From assembly GCA_911728435.2 (NCBI GenBank), contig OU452204.1:20124430-20188429 (forward strand): a stretch of DNA of 64,000 nt, in the 5' to 3' direction. The DNA comes from Apoderus coryli (taxonomy: Eukaryota; Arthropoda; Insecta; Coleoptera; Attelabidae). The notes under the pieces were generated by a model that was not told where the DNA came from, ran no database searches, and worked only from the letters and a program-made list of their open reading frames with translations. A program made the translations under genes and the position numbers. The number at the start of each line of letters is the position of its first letter. Position 1 is the first letter of the stretch. Below, piece by piece: positions 44,537-56,397 of the stretch.

Positions 44537-45453
44537 ATGTTCAAATACGTAAGTAACTGATTTTAATTGAATTAATTACTTAATATTTATTGATTTAATA
44601 CCCAATGTTCCTCTTCTGTTTTATGGGATTGCTTCTTTTAACTCTCCTAAGATGGAAGCGTAGTATTCTCCAGTTATAAAAACACCTTTACCTTTACAAT
44701 CATTCCTTCAGTGTCGCAAAAGATGGGCACCATGAATTGTCCGGCTGACATCTTCTTCTTATAGTGCATCTCCTATCGGAGGTTTCCATCGCAGCAATCT
44801 GGACCATGTTGACTGCAGCTCTGAAGCGTTGAACATTGCTACAGTTAAACCAACAGCGCCAAACACTCCTGTGAAGCATCAATTCGTTGCTGTTTTTGGT
44901 CAACTGTGAGCTCACGCGGCACCCACTTTGCACAGAGCTTTCGCATACCCAAATGATCATGCAGAATTTTAAAAATGATTGAATCGAATAATCCAATCAT
45001 TTATTGATCGACTCTAGTTCAAAGATAATCATCCGAATAAATAAGCCATAGGTCAAGTCACGACTAAAAAATATCCCCACAATTCCACGGAATTAGAAAT
45101 GCTTCCTTGTATCTCTAAAGCAGATTGCGATTTGAATCCTAGCAAGTGTCTTGGCAGACCTCAGTAATGTGGAGTTGCTCCAGTAGCTTATAGCGAAAAC
45201 AAAGCTTCAGTTCGGTGAAGAATCAAATCAATTCAAATCCAAATACGCATTGCTATACTAACTAATATTTAATGTATCTTTTCAGTTGGTATTCTTCGCC
45301 CTTTTGGCTATTGCCTTCGCAGCTGCCGTTCCGGAACCTGAAGCCAGACCGCAAGTAGTATATGGAGCTGCTCCACTAGCTTACGGCGCTTATCCATATG
45401 CAGCTGGTGTCTACTCTGCTTACCCAGGATATGGTCAAGTGCTTTACCGTTAA
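44537..45453 (+). CDS. Small secreted Tyr/Ala/Gly-rich protein (NPLP4-like), two exons
   Basis: Exon 1 is 44537-44548 (MFKY, donor GTAAGTAA). Exon 2 is 45286-45453 after TTTTCAG, ending TAA. The product has 59 residues: signal peptide core LVFFALLAIAFAA, then AVPEPEARPQVVYGAAPLAY, GAYPYAAGVYSAYPGYGQVL and a final YR. The VPEPEARPQ linker followed by Tyr/Gly/Ala-rich sequence resembles NPLP4-type precursors; the RPQ step could expose an N-terminal Gln, and the last Arg is unusual for the family. The exon is too short to appear as a long ORF. The 737-bp intron contains mariner and RTE scraps. Confidence 0.82.
44738..45000 (-). mobile_element. mariner and RTE-LINE fragments fused head to tail
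   Basis: Minus strand from about 44985: ILHDHLGMRKLCAKWVPREL, TVDQKQQRIDASQECLAL, the N-terminal half of a DD34D mariner transposase. It passes directly into FRAAVNMVQIAAMETSDRR, corresponding to the 3' end of an RTE ORF (FRAAVSRTTIAIWIANLRR in the copy at 7.1 kb) with its AAGAAGAAG tail. The ORF at 44700-44996 is this chimera in mixed frames, not a host gene. Confidence 0.7.
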
Positions 45454-45499
45454 GATGATGATAATATTATATAGACGATTGATGGATTATATTATGACT

Positions 45500-46880
45500 A
45501 TTTGGCAAAGATTATTGTAAAAACTCATTATGTTTCTGTAAATAATAATTTCAATATACAGTTCTTATTAGTTAACGTAAATTACAAGTTTATTTTTCAT
45601 TGAAGTTTCACTATTATAGACCAGGATCAAATAATTACCTACACTAAGAGTAAACAACTTTTTTTTCAATTATTTTCTGTTTACGTTTGGGAATTTCTAT
45701 ACTTTCTACACAAAGAGCAACAACCTCTCTCGGTGGGAAACTAGAATTCGATTGCTGCGAGTTGTTGAATTGATTGAATATTAGTTTGCTTCTAATAGTA
45801 CAGTCACATACCCAACCACCAACTCTTGTATATTTTTTTTAGTAGATAGGGAAGAACAAATAAAAATATCCCCAATACATTCGTAAATTCTTAGTAAATC
45901 GACGTATTGATATATTAGTTGAAAGAACAGGAGAACTCCTCAACTTCAAACAAGATTTTCAACGTGTCATTCTCAACACTCCACCTGAAAGTTTGAAAAA
46001 CTGAGATCACTTAAGAATTCAAGCTTGAGCGTAGTTCGAAATTTGCAGAAACTCAAAATGATGAAGTTAGTTTATTTAAACATTCCTCTCGGTTGACCAT
46101 GCAAATGCCCCGTAGATTTGTAAGAATTTATTAACTTACAAGCATTTAACTCTAGTTTTTTGTCAGCTTCATTATAATTGGTTCATGTAATGAGTTAGCT
46201 TATTATATTAACAGCTTTCAGTCCTTGTACTTCAGGCGTTATTTAGTTGCCATCGTATCTCAAATAATTGAAGGTGACTCGTGCCCCGAAACGTTACACA
46301 ACCACTAAGTGCAAGGTTGTATAGCTTTTACCCATAACATTAAAAACTTTATGTAACAGTTTTATAGCTATTTATCGCTTATTTTGAACAATTTTTTGAA
46401 ATTAAATTTGATGAAACTTTACATCCAGACAAACTTGGAGAAATTCTATAAAATAGAGTTTGGAAGAACGAATTTCTTAAATTGTCTAGACTCATGGATA
46501 TGTTTAGTGTTTTATTTTATTTCTGTACTTATAACAATTCTATCCTAAGTTAAATTCAAGCAGCGTTTTTTTTTTGCAAGGACGTTGTCTGGTAACAAAG
46601 GATTTTTTTTTATTATGTAAAACATGAATTTTTAGTTGATGCATTGGTAATAATACATTATTAATGTAAATAGAATTCTTTAGAAATTATGTAATATCTG
46701 AGAAACTGAATTGAATTCCAATCTATTGTCCAGTTTTAAAAAAATGATACCAGGGTTAGTTGAAAACTAGAGTATATTTTAATAATAGGTATTAGGTTTT
46801 TTAAAAAGTATTATTTGAAATTTCACAACAATTCTGTCATTATCAAGTGATAGATTTGCTTAATTTCAATATTCAAAATA
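45500..46880. other. Spacer without recognised genes
   Basis: AT-rich intergenic DNA. A weak CCCCGAAACGTTAC word at 46283-46297 resembles the end of a hammerhead-like motif, but its hairpin does not pair well. Confidence 0.4.
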
Positions 46881-46884
46881 GTCA

Positions 46885-48075
46885 GAATTTCATAAGGAGA
46901 CATTTTCCGGAATTTTGGTTGCCCCAAATGTCATTACCTTCATCTGATATACGTCGAATTCTCTTTCTATTTCCAAATCACGCCATAAAAATCTCTGGGC
47001 GCACCTGTTTTCATTTCTTATAACTACCTGGTGAAACATTTCCCGGATATCTCCACAAAATGCAAATTGTCTTTGTCTAAATTTCAAAAGGATTCCCACT
47101 AAAGGCTGTAACAAATCTGGCCCTGATAGCAAATTATCATTAAGGCTTTCCCCATGCGACTAAGCTGCTGCATCAAAGACCAATCTAATCTTTCCAGGTT
47201 TATTAACATTTTCTACCCCAAAGTCTGGTAAATACCAAGTTCGTGGACCTTCATTCAATGCCTCTGCTTCAGTCAATTTTTCGGCATATCATTTCGTTAT
47301 ATAGCTTAAAATTTTCTCGCTATACTGCTTGCTGTATTTTATACATTTCTTCTCTACGCACTTTAATCATTGCATCGCCATATTTTTACTGTTCGGAAGA
47401 CGTACGAGTACATTTTCTGCGCCTGATCTAATCTCTTCTGCTGCGATTAGATTTATATGGTCTGGACCAATTAAAATAGTTGGTTTTTCATTTATAAAAT
47501 CTAAAATTGGTAAGTTTTGTAAGTGTTCACATTGATTCCAATATTTCATTTGAACAGTTTGTAACAGTAAAGACAAATTTTCTACAGTTCTTGCATTATT
47601 TAAATTGTACAAAATGTGCTTACCACTGGATGGTATTTTCAGATTCACTTTCTCTGAATTTTCTTGGCAAGAAACTACGTTATTGGTCCATTGTAAACAT
47701 AGTGATTCCCTTTTTCCACTTATGCCAAGCTTTTCTACAACTCGCTTATCAACCAATGACACTGTTGAAGCCTCATCGCATAATGCAAGAACGTTTAAGT
47801 TCGAACCTGAACCATGAATTGTTATGGGTACCATTCGTAACAAAACTTGACGTAAATTATGACGTACAGCATTCTGTATTTTCAGGTTGAGCGTTATTTA
47901 CCTCTTCACTATTTTTCTTGTCCATAGATGTTTTGTGCAAACAACGGTGGTGGAACAATTTGCAGCCATTTACACCACAACTTTTCTTATTTCGGCATTT
48001 AAATCTGGTGTGACTTTTCTGAAGACAGATAACACATAATTTATTTTCGGTTACTACTTTCCAACGAGTATCAAG
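46885..48075 (-). mobile_element. BEL/Pao LTR retrotransposon fragment
   Basis: Minus strand, in order: a gag-type zinc knuckle (about 48030-47930: HTRFKCRNKKSCGVNGCKLF, HHRCLHK); the aspartic-protease region (47843 on: ITIHGSGSNLNVLALCDEAS, TVSLVD; DEAST in place of the usual D-T/S-G); then, in another frame, WYLPDFGVENVNKPGKIRLV, FDAAA and [49 protein letters not shown], the start of a Pao-type reverse transcriptase. The rest of pol and the LTRs are missing. Frame breaks show it is inactive. Confidence 0.9.
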
Positions 48076-48079
48076 ATTC

Positions 48080-48680
48080 TACATCCAAAGGGTGGGAGAT
48101 TTTTGTGGCGCACCATGGGTATGATATAGAGAGCAAAAAAATTTGCACTCTATTTTTTTTTATTATACAAGGTAATAAAATAATATTTATTATAGTTCTT
48201 CCGTTAGACTTTACACTCTGAGAAAGCCTTTCATGATAAATACGGCTTGCACGATTAGTAAATTGACCATAAAAACTAACTCGAAAAATAACCACCAAAA
48301 ATACTTTTTATAAAAATTATAAATTACTATAGCCTATGTATAAAGAAGTTAAGAACAACTGTCAGATTGTTTACCAAAAGCTGCAATCGTTTTCCAAAGG
48401 CAAACCTTAATTATTTTCACCCGTTTTTTGTGAGGTCCTAGGTTTTGCAATTAAGAGTCTTTACTTTTCTCGCAAAAACTAAGCAAGTTGCAAAAAAAAT
48501 TCAAAATACAAATATGTTGTATTTTTACAGTTGCTGCTTAAAAAATTACCAAAAAAGCACTAGCGTACATTTTTTTTTTGTCAAAAATAAATTTAATCAA
48601 GATAGAACTAACTAAATTAGCCCCTTGACACTACAAATAACATTCCCAAATTACAACAAATTTAAGTAAAAGATATTTAA
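48080..48680. other. Spacer without recognised genes
   Basis: AT-rich intergenic DNA left of the isolated exon candidate at 48690. I see no second exon here. Confidence 0.4.
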
Positions 48681-48689
48681 GATACTTAC

Positions 48690-48734
48690 GATTACAAACG
48701 ATTTTAACACCATGTATCTTGAGAACTGAAGCAT
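48690..48734 (-). CDS. Isolated candidate first coding exon
   Basis: Minus strand: in-frame ATGs at 48734 and 48713 lead to ...MVLKSFVI followed by an excellent donor GTAAGTATC, phase 0. The sequence would start a signal peptide. No TATA box was seen upstream and no second exon was found close by. The nearest same-strand phase-0 exon without a start is 37477-37653, 11 kb away across another gene, so the link is speculative. Confidence 0.22.
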
Positions 48735-49044
48735 GTTTATTTGAACTTTTTGTCTAAAAATCCTTCAAAGAATCGGCTGTTATTTTTGTCTTACTTTTTG
48801 TTTAAGATACGATATCAGAATAATTATAATAGCAAAAACTACTCCCAGCTGATCATCTATAATCACTTTTCTTTTGGAGGGTAAAAACGTATGGCTTGAC
48901 AGGTGGTGTGCAGTTCCGGAACGTGTACGCACATGTATCAAAAACGTGGTCTAGGTACGTGGCATCCAATAAAATGTCGCTACACATGGGTGTATAACAC
49001 TAACTGTGCCTGCCTACCTTCTTGTAAAAGGGTGTTATAATAAG

Positions 49045-49725
49045 ATTATAATCAGCAGGCCCGGATTTACCCTTTTCAGCAGACTAGGCACTGAAAATTA
49101 AACGTGTTGACTCTGAAGTTGTCAGATCCTGTGGGGAACTCATACTCGCTCGTCCGAGATAATTCATCAATTGCCAAGGTTTTTCTTCTTTTCCTTTTTT
49201 CATCGGACGTGTATTCAACCAAACCTGATTTTTCTTTTGCCATCTCTTCAAAACGTGTAAAGTCATTTCTAAGTTCAACTACAAAGTCAGCTAAAGACTT
49301 GACAAGTCCTCTTACTTTGCTTAAAGTTGTGGTTACGCTTTGAAGTTTTTCACTAACCTTTTGAAATCTCTTCAAAACATTACTCCAAAATATGGTTAGA
49401 TGTAAGAGCTGATGCTTCATTTCGACAAGAAGGTTTTTCATCCCTGTTATTCTTTATGGATTTTAAGGTATCCAAAATGGCAGGTTAATTTTCTTTGAGA
49501 GCTCGACAAGCTTCTTGTCTTGCTGACCAACGAGTTTTTGATAAGCTTTTGAGGACAACTGATTTTTTTGGACTTATGGTTCAAAAAAAGCTCCCACCGA
49601 CGTGTTGAGCATGTAAAAATGTTCTATAGTTACTGTAATTTTTTTTAGTTTTCCCGCCCCTAAAAATTTTTCGCTCTAGGCTAGTGCCTTGTCGACCTAA
49701 TGGTAAATCCGGGCCTGATTATAAT
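49045..49725 (-). mobile_element. Internally deleted hAT element with 8-bp target duplication
   Basis: ATTATAAT at 49045-49052 and 49718-49725 is a perfect 8-bp target site duplication. The element (49053-49717, 665 bp) begins CAGCAGGCCCGGATTTACC and ends in the reverse complement of CAGGCCCGGATTTACC. Inside, on the minus strand, are KTRWSARQEACRALKEN and the frame 49441-49076 (LHLTIFWSNVLKRFQKVSEK, LRNDFTRFEEMAKEKSG), typical of ZMYM1/DUF4371-like hAT transposases. The catalytic and C-terminal regions are deleted. Confidence 0.88.
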
Positions 49726-49739
49726 ATAATATCCTGTTT

Positions 49740-50815
49740 TCCATTATTAGAGTGGCATACTATGCGATCGTAACTATTAACAGTTCATTTACCTGAATCA
49801 GCTTCAAAAATTTAATTAGACTTTGCTGTAAATACAGAGCGATCCATCGACAAAATGACCTTGCGTTGACTTGCTTTCTTTGTGCTTCCTTCGAAGCATC
49901 TAGAGACTGCAATGCAAAATGAAGACTAATACAAGTGATGCCCATAGAGGCTCTAACTATGTGGAGGCAGTTTGATGCGGTTAGAAACTTTCTTCAATAG
50001 TAATCAAATGGTGTTAGATCTAAGTGATCTAAGTGATACCAGTATTGACTTGCTTCCGGTGGAGGTCCTTCCAAAAATCTCGTCACAATGCTGATGACAT
50101 TACTAAATTAAAATTTTCTTTGCTTTAACAGTCATGATCATTATCGCTCTTAAAGTAAAATATTAAGTAATTCGCTGGGTTTCAAGTTTTAGTTAAAATT
50201 ATAAGCATTATTGTAGTTTTCTTCTTTTTATTCGACGTAACTATTTATCAAGTTAATAAAAGATCGATAAACATTAAATACACACAAGTTTTCCTTTGAC
50301 ATTTTTTGATATTTTCAAAAAATAAGGCAATATTTCGAAAATTTTCCGCCAAAAATGTCAATTTTGAGAGATCAGGAGAGTCAAGGCACTGCTCATATTA
50401 TGCATGTCATTTGGGATCATTTATAAAGCAAAAGTCTAACTTAAAGTTTAATTAAAAGCTAAGGAAAAAAGCTGAATTGGTCTCGAAAATTTACTTCTCA
50501 TATTAGGTGTTGCGTCCAAAACTGTTTATTTATTTTATTGAAAATAGCTTCTTTTGTAAATTTTTATTGGTCCAAAGTAACTTTTAAGGAAATCAGGACC
50601 TTAAATTCATTTAATTTTCATAAATCTCGTCATATTGCTAATTACGTAGTAAATTAAAATAATGGTTGGTCCATTTGAGATAAGCATGTAATCCTTGCTT
50701 GAAACCTTTCGAATAAGACCACCCTACTTGTCCACCCTGTATAATATTTTTAGAAAGTCTCGATGGTAAAAATTATTTTACTCTTAAAAATCCATCACAT
50801 TTTTCTTCTTTTTTA
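49740..50815. other. Spacer without recognised genes
   Basis: AT-rich intergenic DNA with no supportable genes; a CACCCTGTATAATA word near 50735 may be one end of a mariner-type MITE. Confidence 0.4.
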
Positions 50816-50819
50816 TGTA

Positions 50820-52135
50820 GAATCTTAATTCGCAACAAAAAACATAGTATTCCATTGAAGATCAGCAACTTAGTGGATACTTCCTATGCATAACACGGAT
50901 TTTACCAAAGCCTTTGACAGGCTTGACCACGGAATTCTGCTGCAAAAGCTTTCGGCATTTGGTTTATCTGTGGATCTTTTAAAATTTCTGTCTACTTATC
51001 TCCATGAACGTAAATTGTATGTGGAGTACCGTGGTTTCAAGTCCGGTATTATCCGTGCAACATCTGGAGTGCCGCAGGGTTCTGTGTTGGGTCCCCTCTT
51101 ATTTATGTGTTTTATTAATGACATTGTTAATGCCGTGAAATGTCGCTCCCTACTCTTTGCTGATGATTTTAAGGTTTATTCACTGATTACCTCAACTTCT
51201 GACTGTCTTCAATTGCAGAGTGATCTGAATGTCCTGCTTGACTGGTGCATTCAAAACAGGCTTGTCCTTAATTTGGATAAGTGTTGTTCTGTAACTTTTA
51301 CTCGTAAGGTAAATCCAATAAGATTTGTGTATACTATTGACTCTGTTCCGCTTAAAATATGCGATGAGGTTAAGGATCTGGGGGTGCTCTTTGACGCTAA
51401 ACTTAGTTTTGTGGGGCATGTGATTGATGTGGTTTCGTCTTCCTATAAGAGTCTGGGTTTTGTTATGAGAAATACAAAGCATTTTGTGTCACCTAAAACT
51501 CTTATTTTACTGTATAATTCCTTCGTTAGATCGAAATTGGAATATGCGTCTGTTGTGTGGAGTCCTGGTTATACGTTGCACTCGAATAGCTTAGAGAGGA
51601 TTCAGCGAAGATTTGTGAAATATTTGTGGTTTAAGTGTGACGGAGTGTATCCAACCATGGGATTTCCCCATGATGAACTTCTGGGTCGTTTTAATTTTAT
51701 ACCTCTTGATAAGCGTAGAGAATATGCCTCACTCCTGTTCCTATTCAAGATCGTGAATGGCATCCGGACCTACTTTCGATGATACCTTTTCATGCTCCAC
51801 ATACGAGAAGGCGTAATTATGGTTCTAGCTTTTACTTGCCTACCGCACGTACCAACTTGTTGCTTTTTTCGCCATTGTTTGAGAGGTGTCCTGTTTGTGA
51901 CTCGGTGAGTAACGATATTGATGTGTTTTTTAATACCATATCTTATATTAAAAAAGTGTTTTTTAGATAAATATTTGTTGTTAAACCATTCTTATTTTGA
52001 CTATTTTTTGCGATTGTAATATTTGTATTATTTATAATTTTGAAACGTGTATTTATGTTAATTTTATCGTTTTGTAATGTACCTGCCCTGTAATTGGATG
52101 TGTTTCTGTCTGGGTAGATATAATCTAAATAAATA
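50820..52135 (+). mobile_element. Jockey-like LINE, RT domain to 3' end
   Basis: The frame 50886-51782 holds TDFTKAFDRLDHGILL (motif A), SGVPQGSVLGPLLFMCFIND (motif B), SLLFADDFKVY (motif C), LLDWCIQNRLVLNLDKC, DLGVLFDAKLSF, SKLEYASVVWSPGY and RIQRRFVKYLW, so the RT palm and thumb are intact. The next frame carries the tail HAPHTRRRNYGSSFYLP, RTNLLLFSPLFERC to the 3' UTR. The AAATAAATAAATAA tail at about 52120-52138 marks the 3' end. The 5' half, with endonuclease and first RT motifs, is missing. Confidence 0.88.
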
Positions 52136-52144
52136 AATAACCGG

Positions 52145-53640
52145 AAATAGCACAATGTCAAATTTAACGTATTTAAAAAGAACTTTTTGTACGTCCAAAT
52201 CACAAATTTCTATGCATGGATATTCCTGTATAGTTTGAGTATTTTCATATTTACGTTAAATTCTACACTCCATCTTATTTTGAATAACATGAATAATGTA
52301 ATTATTATTTAGAAGCTAAATAAGTTTGTAGGAGTATATGGAGTTCAATAAACCTTCCTAGATACACAAACATTTTCCGTACAAAACTTTTAATCGAGTT
52401 TTTAGACAAACACGGAAGTTAAGTTAACATAATAAAAGAAGCCTCACGGATCCACACATGGGCGTTTATTATTAATTTTTAACTTAGATACACTATGGTT
52501 TGTCTGAAATTATTATATCGCGTCAAAACGGCTTGGGAGTTATGACTAGACACACTGGCGGCGACTTCAGCGGATATGCCTGATAAACTTTGGGCTAACC
52601 AAAAGCTTTGAAATAACTGCAAAATTATTTATTTTTAAGATTTTGCATTCTCGGGAAACCAAAATTCATCAAACAATTTTGCACATAATTTTCTAAAATT
52701 GTCGGTGCTTTTAATTAGAAATAATTGAAAACGGGAAACTCACATTTCAGCAGTTGTACACCAAAATTCTTTAAATCGAGACTCCTCGAAACAATAGCGA
52801 AACTCTACCAATTATTCAAAAGAACACCATATAATTTTTTATGGATCGAATAAAATTTGAGGCTTATAACAGAAAGTGTTTTTTTATTAATTATTAGGTA
52901 TTAGGTAGAGGTGAACGAACTTAAGATGATCTTCTGTCACCCTTATCTCGTTTAATGGCTTTTAATGTTGTTCGTAAAAACTGCTATAAAACAAACAAAA
53001 AATGAAAAAGGCGTATAGAACACAGAAGGAGCTCTATACTCTACCAGTGTTAATAAGACTAAATTGTCGTTCATTTTTCATAATAATAGCTTTATTTTAT
53101 TTCTAAAATGATGATGATGATATTGTTTCGACTATAATTGAAAAATATTCATGCAAAATAGAATGCACCTCAGAAAAATAAATAAAAATAGAAGTGGCAT
53201 AACAAGAAACTAATTACAAAAATGTTTGTAGCCTACATAACCTTTACTTTTTTACTAATAAAATCTAACACTGTTGCAAATTGTTCGTTTTATTCATAGA
53301 ATCAGAACTCTTGTTTCACATCCCAGTGTAAATTTTTATTAGGTTTGGTCACAGTGTTCTTACATTGCGGAACTATACAATATTTAAAATATTTATTTTT
53401 GTATTCGGCTTCCATTATATGTTCATAAAATATTTAACGTCAAGAAATCAATCAAATATAATATGATTCACAACAATACAGTTCTACGGATATAAATGTG
53501 TGACAACCCCGCGGAGGGATTTGTTATTATTTACATTTCACGTTGACGTGTGGAGTGCGAGTAGTGCTACGTATAGTTTTATAACCCGAATTAAGTGAAT
53601 TTTACGAGACTCTTCCACTTTACTGCATTTGTAGTGTGTA
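52145..53640. other. Spacer without recognised genes
   Basis: AT-rich DNA. The segment from about 53500 becomes less AT-rich and probably contains the 5' end of the THAP-type gene at 53662, but no TATA box was identified. Confidence 0.4.
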
Positions 53641-54330
53641 AAACTAGTTTTCCTTTAAATAATGGGGAAAAAAAAGTGCTTAGTTTGCATGTCGAGTGAT
53701 TTTCCGACTGAGGCTACGTGTCACAAGTAAGTACAATGGCGTAGATTTTGGGATTTTGCAGCGATAGCAGTTAACATACGTTGTTTAAATATACTATACA
53801 CCTAGTTGCAAAATAGACTATAGTAACATAATAAACAACAATAATTGTAAATTCATAAAATGCTTTATATTTCATAATTTCTCAATTAATAGTAGCATAT
53901 CAGAATATTTTGCTGGAAGCCGGAGTGTCAGAGAAAGTTAACTTTCGTACTGTTCTTCGCTATTGAAATTGCAGTGATTTTGGGGTCTTTTTCTGCTACA
54001 TACAAAATATATATCTACATATCCGGAAATATTATGTCAAAATTGTTTTTAAATGTTTATCCATTTGGCAAATTCATTAAGCTTGAGCGAAGATACAAAA
54101 TATTATATAATATCAATGGGAAACTGTATATTACGCATAAGACAAATAAATAAAGATTACTATAAGTATACTTACAATTATTATTATAGAGACAAACTGT
54201 TTGCTGGAACTGAAACGATCGTGTCTGAAAGGGTCGGAAACATGTATGATGATATGCACAGACCTTTAAGTAAGTACCTTACGATAAAGAGAAGATATGG
54301 GATGGGGTGCAAGTGGGCACTATGATCCTA

Positions 54331-56397
54331 TACAGGGTGGTCCAACGAAAAGTTTGCACCTAGCTTTTCTCTTTTTTTTGTAGTCGAATGCGAAAATGCT
54401 CGGACACGTCGATTTTGCTTTTGAGGGGGACACATTTTAAACATATTTTTCGATCTGCGCCTTTAACCCCCTAGCGGGGGTGAGTAACAACCCTAAAATT
54501 TTAAATGGAAAGAGGGGTCTAATGACATATCATTTGAAAGGACACAAAATTGTCTTTCTAATGATACCCTATTTGTCGAATTTTACTAAAACAGTTAATA
54601 CGAAAACGACTTTAAAGACATTAAGCCGATAATTTTGGTATTAATGAGAAATACAAATAAGTTTTAATTATTACGACTGAAAACAACTTTGAAGAAAAAC
54701 GGGATTTCAAAAACACTATCTTATTTATCAGAACTAAATTCCTCACTAATCGTTTGCGTTTTTTGTTGAAATAAAAACTGCAGATACGTGTAGGAAAAGA
54801 ATTTACACCGTTTATTTTAGTCTTTTCATTGATTCAGTTTGGTTGCTTCTCAAGTTAGTTTACTTTTACCGTACAAAATGATTTATTCCATTCTAGAACG
54901 AGTTGAAATTGTTAAACTTTATTTTCAAAATAATAGTAGTGCTAGACTTACGGCTCGCTTATTTAATGAGAGACATCCCGATAAAAATGTGAATGATGTG
55001 TACGTTGGCAAGTTAGTTAAAAAGTTTGTAGATACCGGATCTGTCTGTAATGTAAAACACCAGCCGCAGAAACCGATCAGAAATGAAGCTGTGGAAGTCG
55101 CTGTTTTAGGGCATGTTGAAATGGATCATAGTCAAAGTACCCGTCAACTAGCTGAAGCCTCAGGTGTCTCCCGTTCGTCCATAATACGAATTTTAAAAGC
55201 GTACAAATTTCATCCGTACAAAATCAAATTAGTACAGGAACTAAATGAGGATGATCCTGATAGAAGGCTGCAATTTTGTGAAGCAATGAGCCAGCGTTTA
55301 ATTGAAGATCCGCAATTATTATTTAACATTTGTTTTTCCGACGAATGCACATTTTATTTGAATGGAGCTGTAAATAGGCACAATTGCCGTTACTGGGATG
55401 ACAGTAACCCACATTTATTCCGTGAGGTTCATACCCAGTATCCTCAAAAAATAAACGTCTGGTGTGGCATATTAGGAAATCATATTATAGGACCACTTTT
55501 TATTCCTGGAAATTTAACTGGTGAAGTGTACCTAAACATGCTTGAAGACACAATTGATCCTTTAATAACACAAATAATAGAAGATGACCAAAATCATACT
55601 GCTGATCGGCTTTATTTCCAGCAAGATGGAGCACCTCCGCACTATGTGGCTCCTGTAAGACAGTTCTTAGATGACCGGTTCCCTGGACGGTGGATTGGAA
55701 GGAGGGGCCCAATTGAATGGCCTGCCAGGTCACCGGATTTATCGCCTTTAGACTTTTTTCTTTGGGGGCACTTAAAAAATAAATGTTTTGCCACGAAGCC
55801 CGAGTCCATAGAAGATCTTCGCCAACGCATTACAGAAGAGTGCAGAAACATAACACCTGATATGCTACAAAATGTTAGAAATAGATTTGAACAAAATCTG
55901 TATTATTGTATGGAATCAAATGGGTCACATTTTCAACATTTGTTAATGTACCGTTTTAATAAATCAATTTAACAGCTTGTTTACTTTTTTTACAAAGCAA
56001 TGTTAAAACTAACAAACATTGGAATGTACTAACGATTGCAGGTGTTTTCACTCGCAATAATTAAAACTTATTTGTATTTCTCATTAATACCAAAATTATC
56101 GGCTTAATGTCTTTAAAGTCGTTTTCGTATTAACTGTTTTAGTAAAATTCGACAAATAGGGTATCATTAGAAAGACAATTTTGTGTCCTTTCAAATGATA
56201 TGTCATTAGACCCCTCTTTCCATTTAAAATTTTAGGGTTGTTACTCACCCCCGCTAGGGGGTTAAAGGCGCAGATCGAAAAATATGTTTAAAATGTGTCC
56301 CCCTCAAAAGCAAAATCGACGTGTCCGAGCATTTTCGCATTCGACTACAAAAAAAAGAGAAAAGCTAGGTGCAAACTTTTCGTTGGACCACCCTGTA
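54331..56397 (+). mobile_element. Intact DD41D-type mariner element with 342-bp terminal inverted repeats
   Basis: The 2067-bp element starts TACAGGGTGGTCCAACG and ends in its reverse complement; TA flanks both sides. Inverted repeats 54331-54672 and 56056-56397 are each 342 bp and look identical by eye base for base. They enclose one uninterrupted transposase gene. Long identical ends and an open gene imply a very recent insertion. It sits in the first intron of the THAP relic, same orientation. Its TACAGGGTG ends match those of the small element at 26035-26207. Confidence 0.93.
54878..55972 (+). CDS. Tc1/mariner transposase, DD41D spacing, apparently intact
   Basis: Cuts and pastes the surrounding element by binding its ends and inserting at TA. 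The ATG at 54878 gives 364 residues; a longer open frame upstream lacks an ATG. N-terminal helix-turn-helix region: ILERVEIVKLYFQNNSSARL and TRQLAEASGVSRSSIIRILK, consistent with two DNA-binding motifs. Catalytic core: FSDEC (Asp 1), NVWCGILGNHIIGPLF, LYFQQDGAPPHY (Asp 2), WPARSPDLSPLDFFLWGHLK (Asp 3). Between Asp 2 and the Asp of PLD there are 41 residues, where classic mariners have 34; this matches the rosa/DD41D group. All three acidic residues are present and there are no stops, so it may be active. Confidence 0.93.
   Translation: MIYSILERVEIVKLYFQNNSSARLTARLFNERHPDKNVNDVYVGKLVKKFVDTGSVCNVKHQPQKPIRNEAVEVAVLGHVEMDHSQSTRQLAEASGVSRSSIIRILKAYKFHPYKIKLVQELNEDDPDRRLQFCEAMSQRLIEDPQLLFNICFSDECTFYLNGAVNRHNCRYWDDSNPHLFREVHTQYPQKINVWCGILGNHIIGPLFIPGNLTGEVYLNMLEDTIDPLITQIIEDDQNHTADRLYFQQDGAPPHYVAPVRQFLDDRFPGRWIGRRGPIEWPARSPDLSPLDFFLWGHLKNKCFATKPESIEDLRQRITEECRNITPDMLQNVRNRFEQNLYYCMESNGSHFQHLLMYRFNKSI

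Noticed and set aside
46269..46297. Possible eighth hammerhead-like motif (CCCCGAAACGTTAC)
   Set aside because: The box is degenerate and the segment before GAAAC does not form a convincing hairpin.
54053..54325. 90-codon ORF between the THAP exon and the mariner
   Set aside because: Tyr/Ile/Lys-rich from AT-rich intron sequence, with no recognised domain.
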